Below are positions 36,093 through 46,024 of a stretch of 64,000 nt of DNA, piece after piece (position 1 is the first letter of the stretch; each line of letters starts with the position of its first letter). A program made the position numbers and the translations under genes. Source of the stretch: Synechococcus sp. CS-1328 (GTDB lineage Bacteria > Cyanobacteriota > Cyanobacteriia > PCC-6307 > Cyanobiaceae); the NCBI RefSeq assembly GCF_025128095.1, contig NZ_JAHLYT010000045.1:1-64000 (forward strand), written 5' to 3'. The notes under the pieces are model-generated. The model was not told where the DNA came from. It was given only the letters and a program-made list of their open reading frames with translations, and did not search any database.

Positions 36093-37673
36093 ATGTCCGA
36101 GTCCTCCCAGTCGTCCCGCTATCCGGCGATCGTGATCCTCGATTTCGGCTCCCAGTATTCGGAGCTGATCGCCCGCCGGGTCCGGGAGACGGAGGTGTTC
36201 TCCCTGGTGCTCGGCTATGCCACCAGCGCCGAGGAGCTGCGCGCCATGGCTCCGAAGGGCATCATCCTCAGCGGTGGCCCCAGTTCGGTCTATGAAGAGG
36301 GGGCGCCGGTCTGCGACCCCGCCATCTGGGATCTCGGCATTCCGGTGCTGGGCGTCTGTTACGGCATGCAGTTGATGGTGCAGCAGCTCGGTGGCGCCGT
36401 CGTGGCGGCGGGCCGGGCCGAATACGGCAAGGCGCCGCTGCAGGTGGACGATCCCACCGACCTGCTCACCAACGTGGACCAGGGTTCCACCATGTGGATG
36501 AGCCACGGCGATTCGGTGGAGCGCCTCCCCGCAGGCTTCGTGCGCCTGGCCCATACCGACAACACGCCGGAAGCGGCGATCGCCAATCACCAGCGGCACC
36601 TGTACGGCGTGCAGTTCCATCCCGAGGTGGTGCATTCCACCTGCGGCATGGCGATGATCCGCAACTTCGTGTATCACATCTGCGGCTGCGAGCCCGACTG
36701 GACCACCGCCGCCTTCATCGACGAAGCCATCGCTGATGTCCGGGCCCAGGTGGGCGACAAGCGGGTGCTGCTGGCCCTCTCAGGCGGGGTGGATTCCTCC
36801 ACCCTGGCGTTTCTGCTGCACCGGGCGATCGGGGATCAGCTCACCTGCATGTTCATCGACCAGGGCTTCATGCGTAAGGGCGAGCCAGAGTTTCTGGTGG
36901 AGTTCTTCGATCGGCAGTTCCACATCAATGTCGAATACATCAATGCCCGTGAACGCTTCATCAACAAGCTCGCCGGCATCACCGATCCAGAGCAGAAACG
37001 CAAGATCATCGGTGCAGAATTCATCCGCGTCTTCGAAGAGGAAAGCAAGCGCCTCGGTCCCTTTGATTACCTCGCCCAGGGCACCCTCTATCCCGACGTG
37101 ATCGAAAGTGCCGGTACCAACGTCGACCCCAAGACCGGCGAACGGGTCGCCGTGAAGATCAAAAGCCACCACAACGTCGGTGGCTTGCCCAAGGATCTGC
37201 AGTTCAAGCTGGTGGAGCCCCTGCGCCGGCTGTTCAAGGATGAGGTGCGCAAGGTGGGTCGCAGCCTCGGCCTGCCGGAGGAGATCGTGCGCCGTCACCC
37301 CTTCCCGGGGCCGGGCCTGGCGATCCGCATCCTCGGCGAGGTGACCGCCGACAAGCTCAACATCCTCCGCGATGCGGATCTTGTTGTGCGGGAGGAAGTC
37401 AGCAATGCTGGCCTCTACCACGAGATCTGGCAGGCGTTCGCGGTGCTGTTGCCGGTGCGCAGTGTCGGCGTGATGGGCGATAAGCGCACCTATGCCTTCC
37501 CGGTGGTCGTGCGCTGCGTCTCTTCGGAAGACGGCATGACCGCCGACTGGTCGCGCCTGCCCTACGACCTGCTCGAAACCATCTCCAACCGCATCGTCAA
37601 CGAAGTCAAGGGAGTCAACCGGGTGGTGCTCGACATCACCAGCAAGCCCCCCGGCACGATCGAATGGGAATAG
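36093..37673 (+). CDS. guaA: GMP synthase
   Basis: About 526 residues from the ATG at 36093; ATG 36069 is an alternative. The glutamine amidotransferase domain has [17 protein letters not shown] with the catalytic cysteine, and the histidine/glutamate pair in [12 protein letters not shown]. The ATP pyrophosphatase domain has the P-loop [15 protein letters not shown]. The C-terminal dimer domain ends [15 protein letters not shown], the conserved end of GuaA. It makes GMP from XMP, glutamine and ATP. Gene length is normal. Confidence 0.97.
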   Translation: MSESSQSSRYPAIVILDFGSQYSELIARRVRETEVFSLVLGYATSAEELRAMAPKGIILSGGPSSVYEEGAPVCDPAIWDLGIPVLGVCYGMQLMVQQLGGAVVAAGRAEYGKAPLQVDDPTDLLTNVDQGSTMWMSHGDSVERLPAGFVRLAHTDNTPEAAIANHQRHLYGVQFHPEVVHSTCGMAMIRNFVYHICGCEPDWTTAAFIDEAIADVRAQVGDKRVLLALSGGVDSSTLAFLLHRAIGDQLTCMFIDQGFMRKGEPEFLVEFFDRQFHINVEYINARERFINKLAGITDPEQKRKIIGAEFIRVFEEESKRLGPFDYLAQGTLYPDVIESAGTNVDPKTGERVAVKIKSHHNVGGLPKDLQFKLVEPLRRLFKDEVRKVGRSLGLPEEIVRRHPFPGPGLAIRILGEVTADKLNILRDADLVVREEVSNAGLYHEIWQAFAVLLPVRSVGVMGDKRTYAFPVVVRCVSSEDGMTADWSRLPYDLLETISNRIVNEVKGVNRVVLDITSKPPGTIEWE

Positions 37674-37729
37674 GGGTGACTGGTCGCCGCGGGGGAGCTC
37701 CGATACCATCGGGCCCCGGCTGATTTCCC

Positions 37730-38371
37730 TTGACCGTCACCAGCTCCGGTGTGACCGCTGCAGGCGCCGCTGCCGAGTCGGATTCCCAGATCCAGCGGCG
37801 GCTCCAGCAGGACAGCATCCAGCTGGCCGGCAAGGTGGTCTACCTCAACCCCTTCCTGTACTGGCGCCGCTTCGACGCCAACACCGACCGCTGGCTGCGT
37901 CAGCCCGGCCAGCTTCCCGAGGAGCAGATCCGGGTCAACCGCAGCCGCTTCTATCCCGAACTCGACTGGGACCTGCTCGATCCGGCCGAATACAGGATCA
38001 AGGAAGGGGCGGTGGAGATGTTTCTCAAGACCATGGAGTTGATCACCACGTTCAACCCCGAGCTCAGTTCCGGCCATCTGCTCGAGGTCGAGCGCAAGAT
38101 GGCCGTCACCAAGAAGCGCAGTTTCGAGCGCTGGGTCGAGAAGGCCCTGCGCCGCCGCGAGCAGGCCGAGCAGAAGGAGCGTCGTCGCTTTGATCGCGAA
38201 CGCTTCTGGCGGGGCTGGGGTGAGTGGATTGTGCTCGATACCACCCGTCAGGCCTTGGTTCCGCTGATGGCCTTGCTCGTGATGGCCGTGGGAGCCGGCT
38301 GGTGGTGGGGCAGTCAGCAGAGCTGCCGGCAGGTGGTCGTGACTCCAGGCGTGCAGCGGGCTGCGCCCTGA
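37730..38371 (+). CDS. Conserved cyanobacterial membrane-tail protein
   Basis: A 213-residue protein from a TTG at 37730. The central part (AGKVVYLNPFLYWRRFDANTDRWLRQPGQLPEE) and a charged helix rich in arginine (RWVEKALRRREQAEQKERRRFDRERF) are followed by one C-terminal membrane helix (ALVPLMALLVMAVGAGWWWG). No known family name can be given. It looks conserved in the lineage because the composition and length are normal. It sits between guaA and PBP2 in one direction, which suggests a link to envelope or cell-cycle functions, but this is only context. Confidence 0.65.
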   Translation: MTVTSSGVTAAGAAAESDSQIQRRLQQDSIQLAGKVVYLNPFLYWRRFDANTDRWLRQPGQLPEEQIRVNRSRFYPELDWDLLDPAEYRIKEGAVEMFLKTMELITTFNPELSSGHLLEVERKMAVTKKRSFERWVEKALRRREQAEQKERRRFDRERFWRGWGEWIVLDTTRQALVPLMALLVMAVGAGWWWGSQQSCRQVVVTPGVQRAAP

Positions 38372-38437
38372 CCTGATGCCCGCAGAGCGGAAGCCTGCGG
38401 GGCAGACTGGGGAATGTGCTCTCTGCCCGCGTCCGCG

Positions 38438-38806
38438 ATGGCTGCCGATCCCTTCGACGCGCTGCGACTGACGCTGATGCAGGACGTGCTGCCGGTGGGT
38501 CTGGCAGTGGTGGAGCGGGCTCGCAAGGGGGGTCCGGCTGAGGTGCTGGCCGCCTTCAACGACACCAGTGACCCCCTCGGCCAGCTGCGCGAGGAGGGAG
38601 AACCGGTGGCCAGCCAGGTGCGTGAGGGGCTCGACCGCGTCCAGCCCGGTCTCGGCAATCCGGTGATGAAGGTGGAGGTGCGGGACGTGCCGACCGAGCC
38701 ATCCGCCGCCACGGCGGCCGATGATGCGGCCCTGGCCCGCACCCTGGAGCGGATCTCCGGGCGGTTGCGGCTGCTGGAGCAGCGGCTTGAGGGCTCGGTG
38801 TCCTGA
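38438..38806 (+). CDS. Hypothetical protein upstream of PBP2
   Basis: About 122 residues from the ATG at 38438. The N-terminal half is a helix-rich region (DPFDALRLTLMQDVLPVGLAVVERARKGGPAEVLAAF), and the C-terminal half ends in a leucine-rich coiled coil (ARTLERISGRLRLLEQRLEG). No signal peptide. The gene ends three bases before the PBP2 start, so it is probably co-transcribed with it. Function unknown. Confidence 0.6.
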   Translation: MAADPFDALRLTLMQDVLPVGLAVVERARKGGPAEVLAAFNDTSDPLGQLREEGEPVASQVREGLDRVQPGLGNPVMKVEVRDVPTEPSAATAADDAALARTLERISGRLRLLEQRLEGSVS

Positions 38807-38809
38807 GCG

Positions 38810-40570
38810 ATGGCGATCGGACAGGCTTCAGTGCGGCATTCCGGTATGGGCCAGCAGCCCCTCTGGCTGCTGCTGCTTGTGCTGGCCTGCTGCAGCGCCA
38901 TGGGGGCCCGGCTGGTGTGGCTGCAGTTGCTGCACGGCCCCGAATTCCGCGAGATGGCCGATGAGAATCGGATCCGTCTGATGCCCCGCAGCCCGATGCG
39001 GGGTCGGTTGCTGGATCGCCATGGCCGCGTCCTGGCCACCAACCGTCTCACCTACAACCTCTACATCCAGCCGCGGGAGGTGGGCGATGACCGTTGGCCG
39101 GTGCTGCGCGATCAGCTGGTGCGGGTGGTGGGTGTTGGAGCTTCCGCGCTCGATGAGAATCGGCGCAGTGGCGCCAACCCGGAGGGCTACCGCATCGAGC
39201 TGGCCGGTCCGCTCACGCCCCAGCAGGTGCTGCGCTTTCGCGAACAGGCTGATCAGCTGCGTGGCGCCGAGGTCGACGTTGACGTGCTGCGCAGTTATCC
39301 CAATGGCAGCCTGGCGGCCCATGTGCTCGGCTACACCAGCGGCATCACCGGCGAGGAATACGACCGGCTGCGCAGCGAGGGCTACCGCATCCGCGATCGC
39401 ATCGGTCGCAGCGGTGTCGAGAAGGTGTATGAGTCGCACCTGCGCGGTGAATGGGGCGGGCAGCAGCTGGAGGTGAACGCCGCCGGCCAGGTGCAGCGCG
39501 TGCTGGGCGACAAGCCCGCCAAGGCGGGCAAGGATCTGCTCCTCACCCTGGATCTCGATCTGCAACGCGCGGCCGAACGGGCCCTCAACGGCGTGCGCAA
39601 GGGGGCGATCGTGGCGATGGATCCCCAGACTGGCTCGATTCGTGCCCTGGCCAGCCGGCCTACTTTCGATCCCAATGTGTTCTCCGATGGGCCCACCACG
39701 GCCCAGTGGAACGATCTCAACCGTCCGGAAGCGCCGCTGCTGAACCGTGCCTTCCAGGGATTTCCCCCGGCCAGCACCTTCAAGATCGTCACCACGATCG
39801 CCGGGATCGAATCGGGCAAGTACACCGCCGGGTCGACGGTGCCCACGATGAATTCGTTCTGCTACTACGGCCAGTGCTACGCCGATCACGGGGCCTTTGG
39901 GGCCATCGGGTTTCCCTTTGCCCTGGCTGTGAGCAGCAACAGTTTCTACTACCAGGTGGGTCTCAAGGTGGGTCCCGATGAGCTGTTCAAGGCGGCCCGC
40001 CGCATGGGCTACGGCAGCCTCACCGGGGTGGAGCTGACCGAGGAAGACACGCCTGGGCTGCTGGGGGATCAGGCCTGGAAGAAGGAGGCGCTGGGTGAAC
40101 CCTGGACGCCGGTGGACACGATCACCTCCGCGATCGGCCAGGGGGCGGTGACGGTGACGCCGATCCAGATGGCCCGGCTCTATGCGGCGGTGGCCAACGG
40201 TGGCTGGCTGGTGACGCCCCACCTGGTGGAGCGCCCCACGCCACGCACCTGGATCGGCCTGCGGCCCGACACCCTGCGGGTGCTGCGCCAGGGGCTGCGC
40301 GATGTGGTGACCAGCGGGACCGCCACGATCCTCAATGATCCTTCCCTGCCACCGGTGGCAGGCAAGACCGGCACCGGTGAGGATCCCCCCCGTCCTGACC
40401 ATGCCTGGTTTGGCGGCTATGCCCCTGCCGGCAAGCCCACCCTGGTGATCATTGCCTTCGGCGAGAACAGCGGCGGCTACGGCGGCACCGTGGCGGCGCC
40501 GATGGTGAAGGCGCTGATGACCACCTGGTTCAGGGGTGCAGTTCCCCAGCCAACCAGCCAGAAAAACTGA
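38810..40570 (+). CDS. mrdA: Penicillin-binding protein 2
   Basis: A 586-residue class B penicillin-binding protein with one N-terminal membrane helix (PLWLLLLVLACCSAMGARLVWL). The PBP dimer domain contains MPRSPMRGRLLDRHGRVLATN. The transpeptidase motifs are STFK in FPPASTFKIV at about residue 321, SSN in AVSSNSFYYQ at about residue 376, and KTGT in VAGKTGTGEDP at about residue 521. It cross-links peptidoglycan during cell elongation. The sequence is complete. Confidence 0.94.
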   Translation: MAIGQASVRHSGMGQQPLWLLLLVLACCSAMGARLVWLQLLHGPEFREMADENRIRLMPRSPMRGRLLDRHGRVLATNRLTYNLYIQPREVGDDRWPVLRDQLVRVVGVGASALDENRRSGANPEGYRIELAGPLTPQQVLRFREQADQLRGAEVDVDVLRSYPNGSLAAHVLGYTSGITGEEYDRLRSEGYRIRDRIGRSGVEKVYESHLRGEWGGQQLEVNAAGQVQRVLGDKPAKAGKDLLLTLDLDLQRAAERALNGVRKGAIVAMDPQTGSIRALASRPTFDPNVFSDGPTTAQWNDLNRPEAPLLNRAFQGFPPASTFKIVTTIAGIESGKYTAGSTVPTMNSFCYYGQCYADHGAFGAIGFPFALAVSSNSFYYQVGLKVGPDELFKAARRMGYGSLTGVELTEEDTPGLLGDQAWKKEALGEPWTPVDTITSAIGQGAVTVTPIQMARLYAAVANGGWLVTPHLVERPTPRTWIGLRPDTLRVLRQGLRDVVTSGTATILNDPSLPPVAGKTGTGEDPPRPDHAWFGGYAPAGKPTLVIIAFGENSGGYGGTVAAPMVKALMTTWFRGAVPQPTSQKN

Positions 40571-40592
40571 TCCTCACCAGAAGAGTTGAGCC

Positions 40593-41741
40593 TCAGGCGA
40601 CCAGCTGCAGCTGCGGTTGCCCCAGCACCTGGTGGTAATACGCCCGCAGCTGGGCGGTGGCGCCGGCCCAGCCCCAGCGCTCGGCCTCCTGGCGAGCGTT
40701 GCGGCGCAGCTGCTCCAGACGGCTGGCATCGCCGAGCAGGCGTTGGACTGCGGCGGTGAGGCTGGCAGCTCCGCCGTCGGCGCCCTCGGGTTCGTAGAGG
40801 CAGCCATTTTCGCCATCGGTCACGATGTCCGGAATGCCGCCACGGTTGGCGCCCACCACCGGACAGCCGGCGGCCATGGCCTCGAGCAGTACCAGGCCCA
40901 GGGTTTCGGTGCTGGAAGGGAACAGAAAGGCATCGCCGCTGGCATAGGCAGAGGCCAGCTCTTCCCCAGCCAGATAGCCCACGAAAGTGGTGGGAGTGCC
41001 GGCGAAGATTCGCTCCAGCTGGCTGCGGTAGGGGCCATCCCCCACCAGCGCCAGGCGTGCGTCGGGCAGGGCCTGCAGCACCGGCTTGATGCGTTCGATC
41101 TGTTTCTCAGCCGAGAGACGGCCGATATAGAGCAGCAGCTGGCCGGTATCGCTGCGGCCGCCCAGCAGCCGCTGCCGCATCGCCGGGCTGCGCAGCTCGG
41201 GACGGAACAGATCGGTATCCACACCCCGCTGCCACAGGGCGGTGGACTGGATTCCTTTCTCGCTGAGTTCCTCCACCATGGCCGTGGAGGTGCAGAGGTT
41301 GAGGCGGGCCTGGTTGTGGGCCGCCTTGAGCAGTTCCCAGAGCAGGGGCTCCAACATGCCCATGCCGTAGTGCTCCAGGTATTTGGGCAGATGGGTGTGG
41401 TAACTCGCCACCAGGGGGATGTCCCGCGTCTTGGCGAGCCAGATGCCGCCCAGCCCCAGCACGGCGGGGTTCACCACATGCACCAGATCGGGGGCGAAGC
41501 TTTCCAGGGCCTCGGACACGGCGGGCCGCGGCAAGGCCAGCTTCAGTTCGGGATAGAGCGGCAACGGCATCGCCGGCACCCCCACCACCTGGGCTCCCCT
41601 GTAGGTCGGTGGTGCCCCCTCCGGGCAGAAGATCAGCACCTCGTCGCCCGCCGCGACCAGATGCTCCACGGTCTTGGTGAGGCGGGTCACGATCCCGTCC
41701 ACCTTGGGCAGGAAGGTTTCGGTGAAGAAGGCGATCTTCAA
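40593..41741 (-). CDS. sqdX: Sulfoquinovosyltransferase SqdX
   Basis: About 382 residues from a TTG at 41741. It begins KIAFFTETFLPKVDGIVTRLTKTVEHL, matching SqdX, and continues with YHTHLPKYLEHYGMG. The GT-B donor site is ETLGLVLLEAMAAGCPVVGANRGGIPDIV (E-x7-E type). It transfers sulfoquinovose to diacylglycerol, the last step of sulfolipid synthesis. It lies four bases after the sqdB stop, so the pair is co-transcribed. There is no ATG in the first 20 codons of the frame, which explains the TTG choice. Confidence 0.92.
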   Translation of the reverse strand: MKIAFFTETFLPKVDGIVTRLTKTVEHLVAAGDEVLIFCPEGAPPTYRGAQVVGVPAMPLPLYPELKLALPRPAVSEALESFAPDLVHVVNPAVLGLGGIWLAKTRDIPLVASYHTHLPKYLEHYGMGMLEPLLWELLKAAHNQARLNLCTSTAMVEELSEKGIQSTALWQRGVDTDLFRPELRSPAMRQRLLGGRSDTGQLLLYIGRLSAEKQIERIKPVLQALPDARLALVGDGPYRSQLERIFAGTPTTFVGYLAGEELASAYASGDAFLFPSSTETLGLVLLEAMAAGCPVVGANRGGIPDIVTDGENGCLYEPEGADGGAASLTAAVQRLLGDASRLEQLRRNARQEAERWGWAGATAQLRAYYHQVLGQPQLQLVA

Positions 41742-41745
41742 GGGA

Positions 41746-42948
41746 TCAGGCAACCGGCACGCTGTGGATGGCCTCAGCCTGCTTGTTGGTCCAGGCGGAC
41801 ACGCAGGGAATGCGGCTGCGATCGCAGCGATCCGCCCAGCGGCGCGCCACATCCACCACTTCAGCCAGCAGGCCGTCGTCGAGGGTGGTGGGCTTGAGGC
41901 CCAGCTCGATGAAGCAGCGGTTGTCGACGATCAGGTCGTTCTCCACCGCCTCGTTACGGGGATTGGGCAGGTAGTTGATCTCCGCCCCGGTGAGGGCTGA
42001 CACCTTGCGGGCCAGTTCGCCGACCTGATGGCTCTCGGTCATCTGGTTGAAGATCTTCACCTTCTCACCGGCCTCAGGCGGGTTCTCCAGGGCCAACTGC
42101 ACGCAGCGCACCGAGTCGCGAATGTGGATGAAGGCACGGGTCTGGCCGCCGGTGCCGTGCACGGTGAGGGGGTAGCCGATGGCCGCCTGCATCAGGAAAC
42201 GGTTCAGCACCGTGCCGTAGTCGCCGTCGTAATCGAAGCGGTTGGTGAGGCGCGGATCCTTTTCGGTGAGGTCTGTATTGGTTCCCCAGACGATGCCCTG
42301 GTGCAGATCGGTGATGCGGATCTGATCGTTTTTGTTGTAGTAAAGGAAAAGCAGCTGATCCAGCGTCTTGGTCATGTGATACACGCTGCCTGGGCTGGCA
42401 GGGTGCAGGATCTTCTCGGTGAAGCGGCTGCCATCGGGCTGGGGCACCTCCACCGTCAGGTAGCCCTCGGGAATCGTGGCGCCGCGGTGGGAGCCGTAGC
42501 CGTAGACGCCCATCGTGCCCAGGTGCACGATGTGGATGTCGAGGCCGCTCTCGACGATGGCGGCCAGCAGGTTGTGGGTGCCGTTGACGTTGTTGTCGAC
42601 CGTGTAGCGCTTGGTGGCGCTGCTCTTCATCGAGTAGGGCGCGGCCCGTTGCTCGGCGAAGTGCACCACCGCCGCCGGCCGCTCGTCCCGCAGCAGATCC
42701 AGCAGCCGGGTGTACTCGTGGGCGATGTCGAGGTGGACGAAGCGCATCGCCCTGCCGCCCACCTGGTGCCAGGCCTTGAGCCGGTCGCCGATCGTGGCAA
42801 TCGGCGTCAGCGACTCCACCTCCAGATCGATGTCGATCTTGCGGCGGCTGAGGTTGTCGATGATCACCACATCGTGGCCGGCGTCCGCCAGATTCACCGC
42901 ACAGGGCCAACCGCAGAAGCCGTCGCCGCCGAGAACGAAAACCTTCAC
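41746..42948 (-). CDS. sqdB: UDP-sulfoquinovose synthase SqdB
   Basis: A 400-residue short-chain-dehydrogenase-type enzyme from GTG 42948. The NAD loop is GGDGFCGWPCAVNLADAGH. TMGVYGYGSH and VYHMTKTLDQLLF give the catalytic Thr-Tyr-Lys set. The GTHNLLAAIVESGLDIHIVHLG segment and GTNTDLTEKDPRLTNRFDYDGDYG are typical SqdB. It converts UDP-glucose and sulfite to UDP-sulfoquinovose. The longer frame to 43254 is rejected because it overlaps the Psb34 gene on the same strand. Confidence 0.95.
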   Translation of the reverse strand: MKVFVLGGDGFCGWPCAVNLADAGHDVVIIDNLSRRKIDIDLEVESLTPIATIGDRLKAWHQVGGRAMRFVHLDIAHEYTRLLDLLRDERPAAVVHFAEQRAAPYSMKSSATKRYTVDNNVNGTHNLLAAIVESGLDIHIVHLGTMGVYGYGSHRGATIPEGYLTVEVPQPDGSRFTEKILHPASPGSVYHMTKTLDQLLFLYYNKNDQIRITDLHQGIVWGTNTDLTEKDPRLTNRFDYDGDYGTVLNRFLMQAAIGYPLTVHGTGGQTRAFIHIRDSVRCVQLALENPPEAGEKVKIFNQMTESHQVGELARKVSALTGAEINYLPNPRNEAVENDLIVDNRCFIELGLKPTTLDDGLLAEVVDVARRWADRCDRSRIPCVSAWTNKQAEAIHSVPVA

Positions 42949-43061
42949 GCCAGACTCCTGCTGTACGAGCACGTGCTCCGGATGGCAAGCTACTACAGGC
43001 ATCCGGCCCGGATCCTGACCCGCAGGTTTGTGGATCCGAGCCCTGCGGTCTCGCAGCGGAT

Positions 43062-43229
43062 TCAGCTGATGCCCACCGCCACGGCCACCAGCAGCAGCAC
43101 CAGAACGCTGCCGCCCACGATCAGGGCCATGGAGCTGCGGCTGGTGCCCTGGCCCGCTTCCATCACTTCCATGCGTGGCTCCTTGGCGAAGGCGTTCAGC
43201 CGTCCACCGTCTTCTTCCGTGACCTGCAT
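43062..43229 (-). CDS. psb34: Psb34-like photosystem II assembly peptide (Ssl1498 family)
   Basis: A 55-residue peptide. It begins MQVTEEDGGRLNAFAKEPRM, matching the TEEGGRLNNFAxEP start of Ssl1498/Psb34 proteins, and ends with a single membrane helix (SMALIVGGSVLVLLLVAVAV). Psb34 binds the CP47/PSII assembly intermediate and is related to high-light-inducible proteins. The arginine-containing N-terminal motif is intact. It is a stand-alone gene between sqdB and thiG on the minus strand. Confidence 0.85.
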   Translation of the reverse strand: MQVTEEDGGRLNAFAKEPRMEVMEAGQGTSRSSMALIVGGSVLVLLLVAVAVGIS

Positions 43230-43351
43230 GACGCCCTCGCGTAGGTAAGAGCACGCACCTTATGGAGTGCCACGGGAGGCTTCGCGCTTCCTCTATGGAA
43301 CTTCACGGCTCTGGGGTTTCAGGGCGCTTGGCGGCGGTGCGACTCACAGTG

Positions 43352-44185
43352 TCAGCTGCCCACCCGGCCCTGCAGCGGCGAGCTGGCCCGTGCGTCCTGC
43401 CGCACCGGCAGTCGGCCGGCGGCATGGGCAATCCGGCCGGCCTCGCAGGCCATCGCCATCGCCCTGGCCATGGCCGCTGGATCTCCCGCCAGGGCGATGG
43501 CGCTGTTGACCAGCAGGGCATCCGCCCCCATCTCCATGGCCTGGGCGGCTTCGCTGGGAACGCCGATGCCGGCATCCACCACCACGGGAATGCCGGAGTT
43601 CTCGATGATCAGGGCGATGTTGGCGGCGTTGCGGATGCCCTGGCCGGAGCCGATCGGTGAGCCGAGTGGCATCACCGTGGCACAGCCGGCCTCTTCCAGC
43701 CGTTTGGCCAGCAGAGGATCGGCGTTGATGTAGGGGAGCACGGTGAACCCTTCCTTGACCAGTTGCTCGGCGGCCTCCAGGGTGCCGATCGGGTCCGGCA
43801 GCAGATATTTCGGGTCTGGAATCACCTCCAGCTTCACGAACGTGTTGTCTTCCTGGCCGGCCAGCTTGGCCAGTTCGCGGCCCAGACGGGCCACCCGCAC
43901 CGCTTCGTCCGCGGTGGCGCAGCCCGCCGTGTTGGGCAGCATCCAGAGGCGTTGCCAGTCGATCGCCTCGATCAGCCCCTCATGGCCGGCCGCCACGCTC
44001 TGCACCCGACGCACGGCCACGGTCACGATCTCGCAGGCGCTGGCTTCGAGGCTGGCCTGCATCGCCGCCAGGCTGGGGTATTTGCCGGTGCCGGTCATCA
44101 GGCGGCTGCGGAACGTCCGCCCGCCGATCACCAGGGCATCGGCCGGAGGGTTGCTGGGCTCAGGCTGGGACACGGCCGGATGCAT
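43352..44185 (-). CDS. thiG: Thiazole synthase ThiG
   Basis: A 277-residue TIM-barrel enzyme. [15 protein letters not shown] is the conserved start. The imine-forming lysine is in [18 protein letters not shown] at about residue 118. The phosphate loop is seen in [31 protein letters not shown]. It builds the thiazole phosphate of thiamine from deoxyxylulose phosphate, dehydroglycine and the ThiS thiocarboxylate. The C-terminal 20 residues are low complexity. The gene is divergent from a secreted protein. Confidence 0.93.
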   Translation of the reverse strand: MHPAVSQPEPSNPPADALVIGGRTFRSRLMTGTGKYPSLAAMQASLEASACEIVTVAVRRVQSVAAGHEGLIEAIDWQRLWMLPNTAGCATADEAVRVARLGRELAKLAGQEDNTFVKLEVIPDPKYLLPDPIGTLEAAEQLVKEGFTVLPYINADPLLAKRLEEAGCATVMPLGSPIGSGQGIRNAANIALIIENSGIPVVVDAGIGVPSEAAQAMEMGADALLVNSAIALAGDPAAMARAMAMACEAGRIAHAAGRLPVRQDARASSPLQGRVGS

Positions 44186-44262
44186 TGGGCGAGCTGGTCC
44201 ATCGACCGTATCGCGATGGGGTTCCCGCCTTTACCCTTGGGCCACACGATCCACTCCATTCC

Positions 44263-44826
44263 ATGCCGCTCGCCCTGTTGCTGGCCGCCATGCCTCTCAC
44301 GGCGACGCCGGCCCTTCCCGGGAATGAATTTGTTCCCTTCACGACGCCCACCCCCTACGACTCTTCCCGGCCCCTGGGCATGCTCGAGCCGGTGGAGACG
44401 TTCGACCCGATCGCCCGGGCCCAGGTGATGGCCCAGCAGATGCCACGGGACTGGGTCGGCACCTACCAGCCGTTCGGCGGTACTCCCGTGTCCGTGGATC
44501 TGCGCCTGGCCTCCACCACCGCCATCGGCCAGATGGTCGACCTGCGGGGCCAGATCACCGTGGGCTCCGTCACCTGGCCGGTGCAGGGCAATCTCAATGC
44601 CAAGTCTGACCAGATCGATCTGTTGCTGCTCTGCAGCCAGTGCGACGTGGCCGGCCTGGAGGCGGGTGGTGAGTTCCAGGGCCTGCAGGGTCTTCAGCTG
44701 AGTGGCTGGAACGCGCCCCGCCTCACCAGCATGGGGGGTCGCCTTGAGCTCCAGCCGGCTGTGAGCAGTGCTCCCAGGCCTGCCGCCCCGGCGTCCGTCG
44801 GCACACCAATCCGCGGACTCTGGTGA
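44263..44826 (+). CDS. Secreted hypothetical protein
   Basis: About 187 residues from the ATG at 44263. A signal-like start (LALLLAAMPLTATPALPGNE) is followed by a beta-rich globular region (WVGTYQPFGGTPVSVDLRLAS, then GQMVDLRGQITVGSVTWPVQGNLNAKS). A cysteine pair (LLCSQCDVAG) is present. No known family recognised; it is probably conserved among Synechococcus-like organisms, where this position downstream of thiG is stable. Function unknown. Confidence 0.6.
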   Translation: MPLALLLAAMPLTATPALPGNEFVPFTTPTPYDSSRPLGMLEPVETFDPIARAQVMAQQMPRDWVGTYQPFGGTPVSVDLRLASTTAIGQMVDLRGQITVGSVTWPVQGNLNAKSDQIDLLLLCSQCDVAGLEAGGEFQGLQGLQLSGWNAPRLTSMGGRLELQPAVSSAPRPAAPASVGTPIRGLW

Positions 44827-44855
44827 CGGACTGAGGTCGAGGCCACACGTTCAGC

Positions 44856-44896
44856 CCGTCCTGCTCATCGGCCGTCCTGCTCATCGGCCGTCCTGC
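44856..44896 (+). repeat. 16-bp tandem repeat
   Basis: The unit CCGTCCTGCTCATCGG is present 2.6 times in tandem (44856-44871, 44872-44887, partial to 44896) with no mismatch in the first two copies. It lies in the roughly 220-base gap between two convergent genes. A slippage origin is likely. Confidence 0.8.
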
Positions 44897-45049
44897 ACAA
44901 GCGGCGGCCATGGCCCCCTAGGCCTCAGGGCCATGGTTTGGCTGGCTCGATGGTGCTCCTGCACACAAGTTTCGCAAGCCGCACGGTCTGTGCAGATGCA
45001 CGGTTCTTGGAACTGACCATGGCTGGGAGCCCCTGGCGTCTCTGACCGA

Positions 45050-45604
45050 TCAGGCTTCCGGATTGGGAAGGCTGGTCTTGAGGGCAGATTGGCTGCGCTC
45101 CAGACGCTTCAGCCGGCGCTGGGCTGTTTTGTTGGTGGGCTCAAGAGCCAGGGCTTGCTTGTAGGCCTCACAGGCTTCCTCGAGTTTCTGCTGCTTCTCA
45201 AGGGCGTAAGCAAAGTTATTCAGTGCCACCGGGTAAGCCGGTTTAGCCCGCAAGGCGGATTCGTAGTGACGAATCGCCGATTTATAATTCCCCTGCGCAG
45301 CCAGACCGAAACCAATCGCGTTGGCAATCAAGGCGCGGGCTTCTCCGGGGGATTGTTCCGCATCCACCTGTTTGAGCGCGCGCTTGAGGGTGTCGACGGC
45401 CTGGCCGTACAGCCGTTTGCGCAGTTGAACGGAGCCGAGCTCGTACAGGGTTGCCGCATCGCGCTCAACACCCTGACCCTCCAGTCGGGCCAGGGTTGAT
45501 TCATCCCGGCGTACCCGCAGGATCTGGCGTGTCACCACAACGGCGGCACCGCCGAGCAGAACCACCAGACCAATCAGATAGGCCTGAGGCAGAAGAAGAT
45601 CCAT
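45050..45604 (-). CDS. Ycf37-like TPR protein
   Basis: A 184-residue protein with an N-terminal membrane anchor (LLPQAYLIGLVVLLGGAAVVVTR) and three tetratricopeptide repeats: AATLYELGSVQLRKRLYGQAVDTLKRAL, then ALIANAIGFGLAAQGNYKSAIRHYESAL, then YPVALNNFAYALEKQQKLEEACEAYKQAL. The arrangement matches Ycf37, which helps photosystem I assembly. It lies next to rplT on the minus strand, 17 bases away. The gene is preserved at normal length. Confidence 0.85.
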   Translation of the reverse strand: MDLLLPQAYLIGLVVLLGGAAVVVTRQILRVRRDESTLARLEGQGVERDAATLYELGSVQLRKRLYGQAVDTLKRALKQVDAEQSPGEARALIANAIGFGLAAQGNYKSAIRHYESALRAKPAYPVALNNFAYALEKQQKLEEACEAYKQALALEPTNKTAQRRLKRLERSQSALKTSLPNPEA

Positions 45605-45621
45605 GGGGACGACCGCCGCCG

Positions 45622-45969
45622 TCAGGCTTTGACGGCGCTGGCGACGCTGGTGAAGCTACCGGGATCGACCACAGCCAGCTGGGCCAGCATCTTGCGGTTG
45701 AGACGCACGTCTGCCTTCTTGAGACCACCCATCAGGCGGCTGTAGCTGAGGCCGTTGATGCGAGCGGCGGCGTTGATGCGGGCAATCCAGAGGCGGCGGA
45801 AATCACGCTTGCGACGACGACGGTCCCGATAGGCGTTGCAGAGGGCCTTCATCACCCGCTGGTTGGCGGTGCGGAAGAGCGAGCCGTTACCGCCGCGGAA
45901 ACCCCGGGCCAGGCGAAGAATTTTATTGCGACGTTTGCGGGCTACGTTGCCCCTCTTGACGCGGGCCAT
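45622..45969 (-). CDS. rplT: 50S ribosomal protein L20
   Basis: A 115-residue basic protein. [20 protein letters not shown] at the start and [20 protein letters not shown] further on are diagnostic. It binds 23S rRNA early in 50S assembly. It follows rpmI by 55 bases on the same strand, the standard rpmI-rplT order. infC is not present upstream, so in this organism the operon is only rpmI-rplT. Confidence 0.97.
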   Translation of the reverse strand: MARVKRGNVARKRRNKILRLARGFRGGNGSLFRTANQRVMKALCNAYRDRRRRKRDFRRLWIARINAAARINGLSYSRLMGGLKKADVRLNRKMLAQLAVVDPGSFTSVASAVKA

Positions 45970-46024
45970 GGGGAGGAATCGGGTTGGAAAGGATCAGGAA
46001 TCAGGCGAGCCGGACGCTGCTGGC

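Noticed and set aside
42949..43254. N-terminal extension of SqdB
   Set aside because: The added part is not conserved, overlaps psb34 on the same strand, and begins before the GTG that opens the NAD-binding motif.
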